DNA of 64,000 nt. It comes from Enterovirga rhinocerotis (lineage in GTDB: Bacteria > Pseudomonadota > Alphaproteobacteria > Rhizobiales > Beijerinckiaceae). The translations under genes were made by a program, and so were the position numbers. Location of the stretch: positions 1,426,001 through 1,490,000 of the forward strand of contig NZ_SNZR01000011.1 of the NCBI RefSeq assembly GCF_004363955.1. The letters run 5' to 3'. Shown piece by piece: positions 21,942 to 31,418 of the stretch. The first letter of the stretch is position 1; each line of letters opens with the position of its first letter. The notes under the pieces were generated by a model that worked only from the letters and a program-made list of their open reading frames with translations, was not told the origin of the DNA and did not search any database.

Positions 21942-21969
21942 CAACCTTCCCCTGGAGGGGGGAGGGTTG
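21942..21969. repeat. Hairpin between convergent dnaE and the oxidase-like gene
   Basis: Inverted arms CAACCTTCCCC (21942-21952) and GGGGAGGGTTG (21959-21969) pair with one mismatch. There is no U-run on either side, so this is terminator-like structure without proof of function, placed where two opposing transcripts meet. Confidence 0.4.
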
Positions 21970-22021
21970 GTGTCCCCTGTCCGAACCGGGGGATTCTGAC
22001 GCCATTTCCCCCGAGAGGCCG

Positions 22022-23398
22022 TCACACCACCTGGAACGTCGTCCACAGCCCGGTATCGAAGCGCTCGAGGACGGTGGAGGAGAACGTCCACCGCCCGGGA
22101 TTGTCGGCCATGAAGGCGATGCGGAGCGTGCGGCCTTCGGGCACCTGCATCGTGTCGAGCCAATAGGGCTCCCAGCCGTCGTCGAGCGGATGCAGAAGCC
22201 GGAAGACGTGGCCGTGAAGGTGCACCGGCTGGACGAAGGCGGTGTTGTTGGTCACGGCGAGCACGACGGGTTGGCCGCGCCGCGCGCTGAACAGGGGCGG
22301 CGCGGCGGCGTCGCCGGGCTTGCCGTTGACGGTCCAGGACCGAGCGGGATCGCTCGGATAGGCCGGCTGGCCATCGGCGCCCCTCGTCGCACCGCCGCCG
22401 ATGACGAGTTCGGGCCGGAGCGCGTTCTGGAGCCTGATCTCCGGCGGCAGGAGGCCGTTCGGGGGCAGGGCGACGACGTCGGGCCTCGCCGCGGCGCTGC
22501 CGGCGCCGGCCGTGAATTCGACGATGGGAAGCCCTTGGCCGATCAGCGCCGACACCGAGCAGCGCGCGCCCGCTTCGCCCGGCATGTCGAAGAAGACGTC
22601 GTAGCGCGTGCCCGGTGCGAAGGGCAGGTTCGAGCGCAGCGGCTCGAAGGTGTCGGTCGGCTGCCCGTCGACCGCCGCGACGAAGGCCTTCATCCCGTCG
22701 AAGCGGATGCGCATGATGCGGGCATTGCAGCCATTGGCGATCCGGAGCCTGACGCGGGCCCCGGCCGGCAGCGTGACGCTCTTCGGGGCGTCGGCGCCCT
22801 CCAAGGCGAGGCGGTTCCCGAGGCGGCCCGCGAGGGCCGATTCTTCCGGCCGGCCGAAGGGCGACAGCGCCCCGGACGGCTCGATCCTCCAATCCCGGAG
22901 GAGGAGCGCGAATTCGGCATCGACGGCCGGGGGCTCCTTCTCCTCGACGACGAGAAGCCCCGCGAGGCCGCGACCCGCCGCCTCGCTCGCTCCGCCGACG
23001 ACGAGGGGGCGGACGAGATGCGTGCCGGGATCAGGCGGCGTGAAGCGGTAGTCGAAGGTCTCGCCCGCGCGGACGGGCGGCTGGGACACGCCGCCGACGC
23101 CGTCCTGGTCGGCCGGACCGCGCACCCCGTGCCAATGCACCGACAGGGGCTTCGGCGTGCCGTTCCGCAGCCGCACGCGAAGCTCCTCGCCGTGCCGGAC
23201 GCGGAGTACGGGGGGAGCCGCCGTGTCGCCGAAGCTCCACAGATCGGCCTCGGACGCGAGGCCCGGCGCGAGGCGGGCCTTGCGCGGCGAGGCCGCGAGT
23301 TCGATCGCCGCGCCGGCTGGCTGCGCGCCCGCCTTGAGCGGGACGAGGGTCGCGGCGAGGCCGGCGAGGACGAGGCGGCGATCCGGAACGGGCTGCAT
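22022..23398 (-). CDS. Multicopper-oxidase-like protein with degenerate copper sites
   Basis: A 458-residue exported three-cupredoxin protein. The N-terminus DRRLVLAGLAATL looks like a Tat signal. HWHG (88-91) and HLHGH (393-397) are retained. The usual WYHSH motif reads GTHLVRP (125-131), and the C-terminal HCHxxxHxxxxM motif reads S440, S441, T442, R446 and L451, so the type 1 cysteine, its axial Met and several type 2/3 histidines are gone. By analogy with FtsP/SufI it may be structural and copper-free. It diverges from lpdA across about 117 bases. Confidence 0.85.
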   Translation of the reverse strand: MQPVPDRRLVLAGLAATLVPLKAGAQPAGAAIELAASPRKARLAPGLASEADLWSFGDTAAPPVLRVRHGEELRVRLRNGTPKPLSVHWHGVRGPADQDGVGGVSQPPVRAGETFDYRFTPPDPGTHLVRPLVVGGASEAAGRGLAGLLVVEEKEPPAVDAEFALLLRDWRIEPSGALSPFGRPEESALAGRLGNRLALEGADAPKSVTLPAGARVRLRIANGCNARIMRIRFDGMKAFVAAVDGQPTDTFEPLRSNLPFAPGTRYDVFFDMPGEAGARCSVSALIGQGLPIVEFTAGAGSAAARPDVVALPPNGLLPPEIRLQNALRPELVIGGGATRGADGQPAYPSDPARSWTVNGKPGDAAAPPLFSARRGQPVVLAVTNNTAFVQPVHLHGHVFRLLHPLDDGWEPYWLDTMQVPEGRTLRIAFMADNPGRWTFSSTVLERFDTGLWTTFQVV

Positions 23399-23515
23399 GC
23401 GTCGCTTCTAGCCGAGCCGGGGCGCGGCGGCGAGCCGGGGTGCACTTGACCCGAGGCCCGGCGCCGCCTTCATGGGGCCAACGCGGTTCGCGGCGGAATT
23501 CGGAAGGGAGCACGC

Positions 23516-24937
23516 ATGGCCGAGTCCTACGACATCATCGTCATCGGGGCGGGGCCGGGGGGCTACGTCACGGCCATCAGGGCGGCCCAGCTCGGCTTCA
23601 AGACGGCGGTGGTGGACCGCGAGCATCTCGGCGGCATCTGCCTCAACTGGGGCTGCATCCCGACCAAGGCGCTGCTGCGCTCGGCCGAGATCTACCATTA
23701 CATGCAGCACCCCGGCGATTACGGGCTGAAGCTGGAAGGCAAGGTCAGCGTCGACGCGGCCGCGGTCGTGAAGCGCTCGCGCGGCGTCTCGAAGCAGCTC
23801 GCTGGCGGCGTCGGCTTCCTCCTGAAGAAGAACAAGGTCGACGTGATCTGGGGCGAGGCCTCGATCCCGAAAGCCGGCCAGGTCGAGGTCAAGGAGACGA
23901 AGCGCGCCGAGGCGCCGAAGGGCGCGAGGGGTGCGGGCACCTACTCGGCCAAGCACATCGTCGTCGCGACCGGCGCCCGCCCGCGCGTCCTGCCGGGCAT
24001 CGAGCCCGACAAGAAGCTCATCTGGACCTATTACGAGGCCATGGTGCCCGAGGCGATGCCGAAATCGCTCCTCGTCATGGGCTCCGGGGCCATCGGGATC
24101 GAGTTCGCCTCGTTCTACCGCACGATGGGCGCCGAGGTGACGGTGGTCGAGCTGCTGCCGCAGATCCTGCCGGTCGAGGATGCCGAGATCGCGGCCCATG
24201 CCAGGAAGCGCTTCGAGAAGCAGGGCATGAAGATCATCACCGGCGCGAAGGTGACGAAGGTCGCCAAGGGCGCCGATTCCGTCACCGCCACGATCGAGGC
24301 CGACGGCAAGACGCAGGAGATCACCGCCGACCGTCTGATCTCGGCCGTGGGCGTCGTCTGCAACACGGAGCATCTCGGGCTCGAAAAGCTGGGCGTGAAA
24401 ATCGAGCGCGGCGTGGTCGTCACGGACGGCCTCGGGCGCACCAACGTGCCCGGCATCTACGCGATCGGCGACGTCGCCGGGCCGCCGATGCTGGCCCACA
24501 AGGCCGAGCACGAGGGTGTGATCTGCGTCGAGACCATCAAGGGCCTGCACACCCATCCGATGGACAAGGCGATGATCCCCGGCTGCACCTATTGCCAGCC
24601 GCAGATCGCCTCGGTCGGCCTCACGGAGGCGAAGGCCAAGGAGCAGGGGCGGGAGGTCAAGATCGGCCGCTTCCCCTTCACCGGCAACGGCAAGGCCATC
24701 GCCCTCGGCGAGCCCGAGGGCCTCGTGAAGACGATCTTCGACGCGAAGACCGGCCAGCTCATCGGCGCGCATATGGTCGGGGCCGAAGTGACCGAGCTGA
24801 TCCAGGGCTACGTCGTCGCCATGAACCTCGAGACGACGGAGGAGGAGCTGATCCACGCCGTCTTCCCGCACCCGACCCTCTCGGAGATGATGCACGAGAG
24901 CGTGATGGACGCCTATGGGCGCGCCATCCACATCTGA
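23516..24937 (+). CDS. lpdA: Dihydrolipoyl dehydrogenase
   Basis: FAD-dependent E3 component of 2-oxoacid dehydrogenase complexes, reoxidising dihydrolipoamide with NAD. 473 residues with FAD motif GAGPGGYVTA, redox disulfide GGICLNWGC (C42, C47), NAD-binding GSGAIGIEFASF, second FAD motif GIYAIGDVAG and the catalytic HAVFPHPTLSE near residue 450. Good Shine-Dalgarno (GGAAGGGAG) before the ATG. It is not next to other pdh genes here, but lipA (lipoate synthesis) lies 2.2 kb downstream. Confidence 0.97.
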   Translation: MAESYDIIVIGAGPGGYVTAIRAAQLGFKTAVVDREHLGGICLNWGCIPTKALLRSAEIYHYMQHPGDYGLKLEGKVSVDAAAVVKRSRGVSKQLAGGVGFLLKKNKVDVIWGEASIPKAGQVEVKETKRAEAPKGARGAGTYSAKHIVVATGARPRVLPGIEPDKKLIWTYYEAMVPEAMPKSLLVMGSGAIGIEFASFYRTMGAEVTVVELLPQILPVEDAEIAAHARKRFEKQGMKIITGAKVTKVAKGADSVTATIEADGKTQEITADRLISAVGVVCNTEHLGLEKLGVKIERGVVVTDGLGRTNVPGIYAIGDVAGPPMLAHKAEHEGVICVETIKGLHTHPMDKAMIPGCTYCQPQIASVGLTEAKAKEQGREVKIGRFPFTGNGKAIALGEPEGLVKTIFDAKTGQLIGAHMVGAEVTELIQGYVVAMNLETTEEELIHAVFPHPTLSEMMHESVMDAYGRAIHI

Positions 24938-25017
24938 ATGGTCCCGGTCCGCGGCTTGAGGCAGGGAGGGGCTCCCCGACCGGGCCTCGCCTCGGGGGCG
25001 GCGGCGGTGGCCGCCTG

Positions 25018-26193
25018 ATGGGCGACGGTGTCGTCCGGATCACGCTTTCGCTGATCCCGCCGGGAACGCTGCTCGTCTTCGGCATGGCGTTCCTGGGGGC
25101 CTGGTCGATCGAGCCCCGGCTCCGCTACCTGCCGCTCCTGGCCGCGTCCTGCTTCGTCTTCGCGCTCGGCGCCAGCTCGCAGATTCTGTACTGGCCCCGT
25201 GATACCGGCCTGAACGCCGTTATCTCGGGGCTTCTCTACACGGCCGCGCTCATGCTGGCTGTGGAGGGCATCCTCCTCCGCTCCGGGCGGCCGTTCGGGT
25301 GGATGGTCGACCTCGCGGCCGTGGCCGCAATCGTCGCGCTCCTCGGATTCTTCTTCTACGTCGAGCGGAACCTGCTCGCGCGCGTCTACATCCAGAACTT
25401 CGGCTACGGCCTCATCATTCTCGCCGCCGCCCTGCGGGCGAGGTCGCTGGCCCGCGGCCGCCTCGTCGATCGCGTCCTGTTCTGGGTGCTTCTCGCCTTC
25501 GGCGTCCAGTTCTTCCCGCGCACCCTTCTGACGATCGGTTTCTCGGCGCCGGCCGATGCGCGGGCCTTCGCGAATTCGGTGTTCTGGCAGACGCTGCAGC
25601 TGTCGCTCGCGGTGCTCGGCGTCGGCGTGGCGCTCGCCGTCCTCCTGGCCGCCTTCAGCGACATCTACGAGACCCTCAAGCGGGAACGCGACGTCGACGG
25701 GCTGACCGGAATTCTCAACCGGCGCGCATTCGAGGAGATCACGAAGGCCCACATGGAGCGGGGTGGCGAGGTCTCATCGCTCATTCTCTGCGACATCGAT
25801 CACTTCAAGCGGATCAACGATGCGGGCGGCCATCATGCCGGCGACCGTGTTCTCAAGGATGTCGGTCTGATCCTGCGATCGAACGCGCGTCGGGACGATG
25901 TGGTGGCTCGGCTCGGGGGCGAGGAGTTCGGCGTCTTCCTTCCCGCCACCCGCCTCCGTGACGCTCATGACTGCGCCGAGCAGCTGAGAGCGGCGATCGC
26001 GGCGCACGGCTATGCGCTGGGCGCGCATCTGCAACCGATCACCGCCAGCTTCGGCGTGGCCGAGATCGCGCCCGACGACACGTGGGAGGGCCTCTACCGG
26101 AAAACCGACGCCCGTCTCTACGCCGCGAAGAAGGCCGGCCGCGACAGGACAGTCGCAAGCGACGATGGCCCCTTCCCCGCGACGGCCGTCTGA
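25018..26193 (+). CDS. Membrane-bound diguanylate cyclase (GGDEF)
   Basis: A 391-residue protein with six or seven N-terminal hydrophobic helices (to about residue 213) acting as a membrane sensor module, then a GGDEF domain making cyclic di-GMP. The catalytic motif is GGEEF (300-304), and the inhibitory I-site RxxD is present as RRDD (291-294), five residues upstream, so product inhibition is expected. DVDGLTGILNRRAFEE starts the domain. No EAL domain follows. It ends close to a convergent TIR gene. The signal is unknown. Confidence 0.93.
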   Translation: MGDGVVRITLSLIPPGTLLVFGMAFLGAWSIEPRLRYLPLLAASCFVFALGASSQILYWPRDTGLNAVISGLLYTAALMLAVEGILLRSGRPFGWMVDLAAVAAIVALLGFFFYVERNLLARVYIQNFGYGLIILAAALRARSLARGRLVDRVLFWVLLAFGVQFFPRTLLTIGFSAPADARAFANSVFWQTLQLSLAVLGVGVALAVLLAAFSDIYETLKRERDVDGLTGILNRRAFEEITKAHMERGGEVSSLILCDIDHFKRINDAGGHHAGDRVLKDVGLILRSNARRDDVVARLGGEEFGVFLPATRLRDAHDCAEQLRAAIAAHGYALGAHLQPITASFGVAEIAPDDTWEGLYRKTDARLYAAKKAGRDRTVASDDGPFPATAV

Positions 26194-26221
26194 ACCGCTC
26201 CCGGCGGACCGCGCCTCCGGC

Positions 26222-27007
26222 TCACCAGGGCAGGAGGCTGGCCCGCGCGAGGCCGGCCGCGCCCTGGACGAGGATGTTCCCCAGCGCCGCGACGGCGCCT
26301 GTCGTCAGGCGCTTCAGAAGAGGCCGGCCGTCTTCGTCCATCAGCGCCACGACGCCGATCGTCGACGCGATCAGGGCAATGAGGACAGCCTCCTTGCGCA
26401 TCGAGAACTGAGCGATCTGAGGCAGGGCCAGGAACAGGATCAGGGCCGCTGTCCGGAAACGTGACGACGCGACCGGCCTGACCGACCGGGCCGGCGGCAA
26501 GGGCGCCTGAGGCTCCGCCAGCGCGGGCTTCGGCTCGCTCGGCGCAGCGTCGGGAACCAGCCGGTCGATGGCGCGGATCAGCCGATCGACATGAGCGTGG
26601 AAATCGCGGCCCGAGGCGACCTCGCAGGCATTCCGATAGGCGAGGGAGGTCAGGGGCGCGGGCAGGTCGGCGGGCTCCGGCATCGAGGCCCCCTCGACGA
26701 GGACCGGAATCACCGGAATGCCGCGCTCCAGCGCCGCCTGGACCTCGATCCGGACCGGATCGGTATCCTCCATGATCCGCGGGACGTCGCCCGTGCCCGT
26801 CACCCAGCGCGGCCCCATCACCGCGATCACGACGTCGCAGACGGCAAGCACCTCGGCGATATGCTCGCGGAAATCGATCCCGAACGGAATCTCGTCGACG
26901 TCGATGAAGACGGAGCCGGTCCCGTAACGCTGGCTGAGCCGGTCGAAGATGCGGCCGGAGATGGCCGCCGAATCAGCCCGGCGATAGGAAATGACGATCC
27001 GGGACAT
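26222..27007 (-). CDS. TIR-domain protein with C-terminal membrane segments
   Basis: 261 residues. Residues 1 to about 145 are a bacterial TIR domain: ISYRRADSAAISGRIFDRL, VFIDVDEI, GIDFREHI, CDVVIAVMGPRW and VRIEVQAALERGIPVIPVLV, where the glutamate matches the NADase-type catalytic position. A Pro/Ala-rich linker (150-180) leads to two hydrophobic stretches (about 185-200 and 206-222). TIR proteins of this kind often cleave NAD in defence or act as virulence factors. No recognisable sensor gene accompanies it, so the role is open. Divergent from lipA with 94 bases between. Confidence 0.85.
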   Translation of the reverse strand: MSRIVISYRRADSAAISGRIFDRLSQRYGTGSVFIDVDEIPFGIDFREHIAEVLAVCDVVIAVMGPRWVTGTGDVPRIMEDTDPVRIEVQAALERGIPVIPVLVEGASMPEPADLPAPLTSLAYRNACEVASGRDFHAHVDRLIRAIDRLVPDAAPSEPKPALAEPQAPLPPARSVRPVASSRFRTAALILFLALPQIAQFSMRKEAVLIALIASTIGVVALMDEDGRPLLKRLTTGAVAALGNILVQGAAGLARASLLPW

Positions 27008-27101
27008 CCTGGCTGATCGAGGGTTCCGTTGCGTGTTGGCGAGTGAGCGCTCGCCAGCCTATATCAGTCGCGCGCCGCGTTCCCTGCGGCCTGGTTAGCA
27101 C

Positions 27102-28076
27102 ATGGCCCTCGTTCTCGATCTCCTGAGCCAGGATCGGCGTCCCCGCCATCCCGAGAAGGCCCATCGGCCCGATCAGCCGGTGGCGAGGAAACCCGACTGG
27201 ATCCGCGTCAAGGCGCCGGGCTCTCCCCGTTGGGCCGAGACGAACCGGATCGTCAAGGCGAACAAGCTCGTCACCGTCTGCGAGGAGGCCGGCTGCCCCA
27301 ATATCGGCGAGTGCTGGGAGAAGAAGCACGCGACCTTCATGATCATGGGCGACACCTGCACGCGGGCCTGCGCCTTCTGCAACGTGCGCACGGGTATGCC
27401 GGATGCGCTCGATCAGGACGAGCCGGCCAAGGTCGCCGATGCCGTGGCCAAGCTCGGCCTCTCGCACGTCGTCATCACCTCCGTCGACCGCGACGACCTG
27501 AAGGATGGCGGAGCGCTGCATTTCGCCCGCGTCATCGGGGCGATCCGCGCGCAGTCGCCCGGCACCACCATCGAGATCCTCACCCCGGACTTCCTGCGCA
27601 AGAAGGGAGCGCTCGAGGTCGTCGTCGAGGCGAAGCCGGACGTCTTCAACCACAATCTCGAGACCGTGCCGTCGAAATACCTCACCGTCCGGCCCGGCGC
27701 CCGCTACTTCCATTCCGTGCGCCTGCTCCAGCGCGTCAAGGAGCTCGATCCGTCGATCTTCACGAAATCCGGCATCATGGTCGGGCTCGGCGAGGAGCGG
27801 AACGAGGTGCTCCAGCTGATGGACGACCTGCGGTCTGCCGATGTCGACTTCCTGACCATCGGCCAGTACCTGCAGCCGACCCGCAAGCACCATCCCGTGA
27901 TCCGCTTCGTGCCGCCGGACGAGTTCAAGAGCTTCGAAACCTCGGCCTACGCGAAGGGTTTCCACCTCGTCTCCGCGACGCCGCTCACGCGCTCCTCCCA
28001 CCATGCGGGCGAGGATTTCGCGCGTCTGCGCGCGAAGCGCGAGGCCGATCTCGCGGCCGCCACGTCCCGCTCCTGA
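27102..28076 (+). CDS. lipA: Lipoyl synthase
   Basis: Radical SAM enzyme inserting two sulfurs into protein-bound octanoyl groups. The 324 residues contain the auxiliary cluster cysteines C60, C65 and C71 ([13 protein letters not shown]), the radical SAM cysteines C86, C90 and C93 (CTRACAFC), and the C-terminal RSS motif in [13 protein letters not shown] that ligates the auxiliary cluster. Supplies the cofactor of the complexes served by LpdA upstream. A COQ10-like gene follows 12 bases later. Confidence 0.97.
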   Translation: MALVLDLLSQDRRPRHPEKAHRPDQPVARKPDWIRVKAPGSPRWAETNRIVKANKLVTVCEEAGCPNIGECWEKKHATFMIMGDTCTRACAFCNVRTGMPDALDQDEPAKVADAVAKLGLSHVVITSVDRDDLKDGGALHFARVIGAIRAQSPGTTIEILTPDFLRKKGALEVVVEAKPDVFNHNLETVPSKYLTVRPGARYFHSVRLLQRVKELDPSIFTKSGIMVGLGEERNEVLQLMDDLRSADVDFLTIGQYLQPTRKHHPVIRFVPPDEFKSFETSAYAKGFHLVSATPLTRSSHHAGEDFARLRAKREADLAAATSRS

Positions 28077-28088
28077 CGATCGCGCTTC

Positions 28089-28544
28089 ATGCCATCCTTC
28101 CGCACCACCCGCCGCGTGCCGCACACGGCCGAGAACATGTTCGATCTCGTGGCCGACGTCGAACGCTATCCGGAGTTCCTGCCGCTCTGCACGGGGCTCC
28201 GTGTCCTGCGCCGGATCCCGGCAGAGGACGGCAAGGAGACGCTCGTGGCCGAGATGCGGGTCGGCTACAAGGCGATCGCCGAGCGCTTCACCACCAAGGT
28301 GACGACGGACCGGGCCGCGTTCGACATCCACGTCAGCTATATCGACGGACCGTTCAAGTACCTGGAGAACCGATGGGAATTCCGTCCCGTCGAAGGCGGC
28401 GGCTCGGAGGTTCGGTTCTTCATCGACTACGAGTTCCGCTCGCGCGCCCTCGGCATGCTGATGGGCACGATGTTCGAGCGCGCGTTCCGGATGTTCACGA
28501 CGGCTTTCGAGAGCCGGGCGGACCTCGTCTACGGGCGAAGCTGA
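28089..28544 (+). CDS. COQ10/RatA-like START-domain protein
   Basis: A 151-residue polyketide-cyclase/START-fold protein of the UPF0083 group. In mitochondria the homologue COQ10 binds ubiquinone and helps its delivery. In Escherichia coli RatA was described as a ribosome-association toxin. VADVERYPEFLPLC and FKYLENRWEFRP are conserved. Its place after lipA and upstream of ubiquinone-using complexes fits the quinone-chaperone role better than a toxin; this is inference. Confidence 0.9.
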   Translation: MPSFRTTRRVPHTAENMFDLVADVERYPEFLPLCTGLRVLRRIPAEDGKETLVAEMRVGYKAIAERFTTKVTTDRAAFDIHVSYIDGPFKYLENRWEFRPVEGGGSEVRFFIDYEFRSRALGMLMGTMFERAFRMFTTAFESRADLVYGRS

Positions 28545-28576
28545 GCCCGAACGAGCGCTCCGGCCTTCCGCTGCTG

Positions 28577-28631
28577 CCGGCGAAAGCCGACACCCAGCAC
28601 CCACGCGTGCCTGGACCCCGGCTTTCGCCGG
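28577..28631. repeat. Palindromic repeat between convergent genes
   Basis: Arms CCGGCGAAAGCC (28577-28588) and GGCTTTCGCCGG (28620-28631) are perfect inverted copies separated by 31 bases. The CCCCGGCTTTCGCCGGGGTGA core is a common extragenic element in Rhizobiales. It lies exactly between the COQ10-like gene and convergent pncC, where it may act as a bidirectional transcription barrier. Confidence 0.65.
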
Positions 28632-28643
28632 GGTGAGCGGCGG

Positions 28644-29117
28644 TCAATCGTCGAGCGCGCCCGCGAGAAGTCCGAGCGCGTCCGCGACGGCCCGGCGCCG
28701 GATCTCCTCGCGCCCGAGATCGCCGTAGCGCCGTTCGAGATGGCGCGTCTGCGCGCCCTGCCGCGCGAGGCCGAAATGGACGAGGCCCACGGGCTTCGTC
28801 GCCGTGCCTCCGCCCGGTCCCGCGACGCCGGTGATCGCGACCGCGACATCCGCACGCGAACGGACGACCGCGCCTTCCGCCATGGCGCGCGCCACCGCTT
28901 CGCTCACGGCGCCGTGATCCGCGATCAGGGCTGCGTCGACGCCCAGCATCTCCGTCTTGGCCTCGTTCGAATAGGTGACGAAGCCGCGCTCGACGACGGC
29001 CGAGGAGCCGGCGATATCGGTCAGGCGCCCCGCGACGAGCCCGCCGGTGCAGGATTCCGCCGTCGCGAGCATCCAACCCCGCGCCTTGTAGGCGTCGAGC
29101 AGGGCAGGGGCGTCCAT
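28644..29117 (-). CDS. pncC: Nicotinamide-nucleotide amidase (CinA C-terminal domain)
   Basis: A 157-residue stand-alone CinA C-terminal domain. The family deamidates NMN to nicotinate mononucleotide for NAD recycling. Conserved [28 protein letters not shown]-like [16 protein letters not shown] and [20 protein letters not shown] are present. The ATG at 29117 shares its A with the TGA of ispDF, so the two are cotranslated. Confidence 0.94.
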   Translation of the reverse strand: MDAPALLDAYKARGWMLATAESCTGGLVAGRLTDIAGSSAVVERGFVTYSNEAKTEMLGVDAALIADHGAVSEAVARAMAEGAVVRSRADVAVAITGVAGPGGGTATKPVGLVHFGLARQGAQTRHLERRYGDLGREEIRRRAVADALGLLAGALDD

Positions 29118-30295
29118 CAACGGCTCTCCGGCAGGCGTACGGAGGCCGCCGCCTGGGCGGCGATGCCCTCGCCGCGCCCCGTGAAGCCGAGGCGCTCCGT
29201 CGTCGTCGCCTTGATCGACACGGAGGACAGGGGCACGCCCGCGATCTCGGCGATGCGGGCGCGGATCGCCTCGCGATGCGGGCCGATCTTCGGCCGCTCG
29301 CACAGGACGGTCGCGTCGAGGTGATCGACGATCCCGCCGGCCTCGCGGACCCGCTCCACGGCGAAGGCCAGGAAGCGGTCGGAGGACGCGTCCTTCCATT
29401 GCGGATCGCTCGGCGGGAAATGCGTGCCGATATCGCCGTCCGCCAGCGTGCCGAGGACGGCGTCGGTGAGCGCGTGGAGCACCACGTCCCCGTCCGAATG
29501 CGCCACGGTCCCCCGCTCGTGCGGCACCTTCACCCCGCCGAGCCAGACGTGGTCGCCCTCGCCGAAGATGTGCACGTCGAAGCCGGTCGCGAGGCGCGAG
29601 ACGAGCGTCCGCCCCCCGAGACGGCGCTCCGCCTCGTCGAAATCGGCAGGATGAGTGACCTTCATATTCGCAACGTCGCCTTCGAAGATATGGACCGCGA
29701 GGCCCGCCCATTCGGCGAGCCCGCCATCGTCCGTGAAATCGTGCCGGCCGGCCGATGCGGCGCGGCGATGGGCATCGAGGAGGGCAGGATAGGCGAAAAC
29801 CTGCGGAGTCTGAACGGCGCGGAGTTCGCTCCGCTCGACCGTCTCCGCGACCCGCCCGTCCGGCGCGACGCGTTTCATGGTGTCGGTGACGGCGATGCCG
29901 GGAAGGGCGGCCGGATGGCTGCGGCCGGCCGCCAGCGCGCGGTCGAGCAAGGCGGTGTCGACGAACATGCGGGCGGCGTCGTGGACGAGGCACAGGGCTT
30001 CCCGGGTGCCCAGCGCCTCCAGCGCGAGACGCACCGAATCCTGCCGCGTCGCTCCCCCATGCGCCGGCTCGAGAAGACGCTCGCGGCCGGGCAGACCGGC
30101 CACCGCGGTGTCGTAGAGGTCGCGATCGTCCGGATGGATCGCGCAGATCACGGCGTCGATCCCGGGATGGGTCAGAAACGGCTCGAGCGTGTGGGCGAGG
30201 ACGGGACGCCCGGCCACGGTGCGGTACTGTTTCGGCAGGCCCTGGCCCGCGCGATGGCCCCGTCCGGCCGCAACGATGATGGCGATGGTTTTCAC
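29117..30295 (-). CDS. ispDF: Bifunctional IspD/IspF isoprenoid enzyme
   Basis: Fusion of 2-C-methyl-D-erythritol 4-phosphate cytidylyltransferase (IspD, residues 1 to about 228) and 2-C-methyl-D-erythritol 2,4-cyclodiphosphate synthase (IspF, about 232-392), two steps of the non-mevalonate pathway; the fusion is common in alphaproteobacteria. IspD shows [19 protein letters not shown] and TPQVFAYP. IspF shows [18 protein letters not shown] with its Zn ligands, and AHSDGDV. I chose the GTG at 30295, which gives the family N-terminus ([11 protein letters not shown]), over a TTG 57 bases upstream. Confidence 0.95.
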   Translation of the reverse strand: MKTIAIIVAAGRGHRAGQGLPKQYRTVAGRPVLAHTLEPFLTHPGIDAVICAIHPDDRDLYDTAVAGLPGRERLLEPAHGGATRQDSVRLALEALGTREALCLVHDAARMFVDTALLDRALAAGRSHPAALPGIAVTDTMKRVAPDGRVAETVERSELRAVQTPQVFAYPALLDAHRRAASAGRHDFTDDGGLAEWAGLAVHIFEGDVANMKVTHPADFDEAERRLGGRTLVSRLATGFDVHIFGEGDHVWLGGVKVPHERGTVAHSDGDVVLHALTDAVLGTLADGDIGTHFPPSDPQWKDASSDRFLAFAVERVREAGGIVDHLDATVLCERPKIGPHREAIRARIAEIAGVPLSSVSIKATTTERLGFTGRGEGIAAQAAASVRLPESR

Positions 30296-30431
30296 GAACA
30301 GGCCCGGTCGGTCGGATGCGACGCTCAATACGGCGGCATCCCAGCTCTGCAAAGATGCCCCATTGAGAAGCGCCTCAAAATTGACTACTGCTCGTGCAGA
30401 TAGCGACGTGATTATATTTTAGGCAATTGGT

Positions 30432-31418
30432 TTGCGCGCAGGCCCCGCCTTCTCCCTGCCCCCGGCGATCCTCGCGCCGATGTCCGGCATCACCGACGTC
30501 GCATTCCGGCGCGTCGCCTCGCGTTTCGGGGCGGGGCTCGTCGTCTCCGAAATGGTCGCGGCCACCGGGCTCGTCCGCGGAGACGAGGAAGCACGGCTGC
30601 GGTCGGAGGGACAGGGGATCCGCCCACATGTGATCCAGCTCGCGGGCCGCGATCCGCGCTGGATGGCGGAGGGCGCGCGCCTGGCCGAAGCCGCCGGCGC
30701 CGATGTCATCGACATCAATATGGGCTGTCCGGCCAAGAAGGTGACGGGCGGGTTGGCGGGCTCCGCGCTCATGCGGGAGCTGCCCCTCGCGCTCCGCATC
30801 GTCGAGGCGGTGGTCGGCGCGGTCTCCGTTCCCGTCACGGTGAAGATGCGGCTCGGCTGGGACCACAGGAGCTGCAACGCCAGGGATCTGGCCGTCGGAG
30901 CGGCGGGGCTCGGCGCTGTCGCGGTGACGGTCCATGGCCGAACCCGCCAGCAATTCTATACCGGCACGGCCGATTGGGCGGCGATCGCCGAGGTCGTGCA
31001 GGGCTGCGCCGTCCCCGTCGCCGCGAACGGCGACGTCGTCGATCTCGCGACTGCGCGGCAATGCCTCGCTGCGAGCGGAGCCGCTGCGGTGATGGTCGGC
31101 CGCGCCGCCCTCGGGCAGCCCTGGATCATCGGCCAGATCGGGTCCGCCCTCGCCGGCGAGGTCCGGGCCGCTCCGTCCCATGCGGACAGGAGCGAGGCTG
31201 CGATCGACCATTACGAGGGGCTGCTCAGCCTCTATGGAGCCAGGATGGGCATCCGCCACGCCCGAAAGCACCTCGCCGCCTATGCCGATCGGGCGCGGGA
31301 GGCGGGTTTCGGTCTTCCGGCGGGCGAGCGTCAGCTCCTCGTCACCACCGAGGAGCCCGAACTGGTGCTCCGATTGCTGTCGCGGCTCTACGAGGAGCCT
31401 TTGCGAGACGCCGCATGA
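30432..31418 (+). CDS. dusB: tRNA-dihydrouridine synthase
   Basis: FMN enzyme reducing specific uridines of tRNA. The 328-residue TIM-barrel protein has [17 protein letters not shown] at the N-terminus, the catalytic cysteine in [10 protein letters not shown], and FMN phosphate motifs near ANGDV and [11 protein letters not shown]. The frame is closed by a stop at 30420, so only the TTG at 30432 (or an ATT at 30426) can start it. Position upstream of ntrB is the classic nifR3-ntrBC layout. Stop and ntrB start overlap by four bases. Confidence 0.94.
   Translation: MRAGPAFSLPPAILAPMSGITDVAFRRVASRFGAGLVVSEMVAATGLVRGDEEARLRSEGQGIRPHVIQLAGRDPRWMAEGARLAEAAGADVIDINMGCPAKKVTGGLAGSALMRELPLALRIVEAVVGAVSVPVTVKMRLGWDHRSCNARDLAVGAAGLGAVAVTVHGRTRQQFYTGTADWAAIAEVVQGCAVPVAANGDVVDLATARQCLAASGAAAVMVGRAALGQPWIIGQIGSALAGEVRAAPSHADRSEAAIDHYEGLLSLYGARMGIRHARKHLAAYADRAREAGFGLPAGERQLLVTTEEPELVLRLLSRLYEEPLRDAA

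Noticed and set aside
30296-30431. TATAAT on the minus strand (30411-30416) as the ispDF promoter and TTGACT (30381-30386) as a dusB -35
   Set aside because: Neither hexamer has a partner at 16-18 bases. TTGACT and the downstream TATATT are 26 bases apart.
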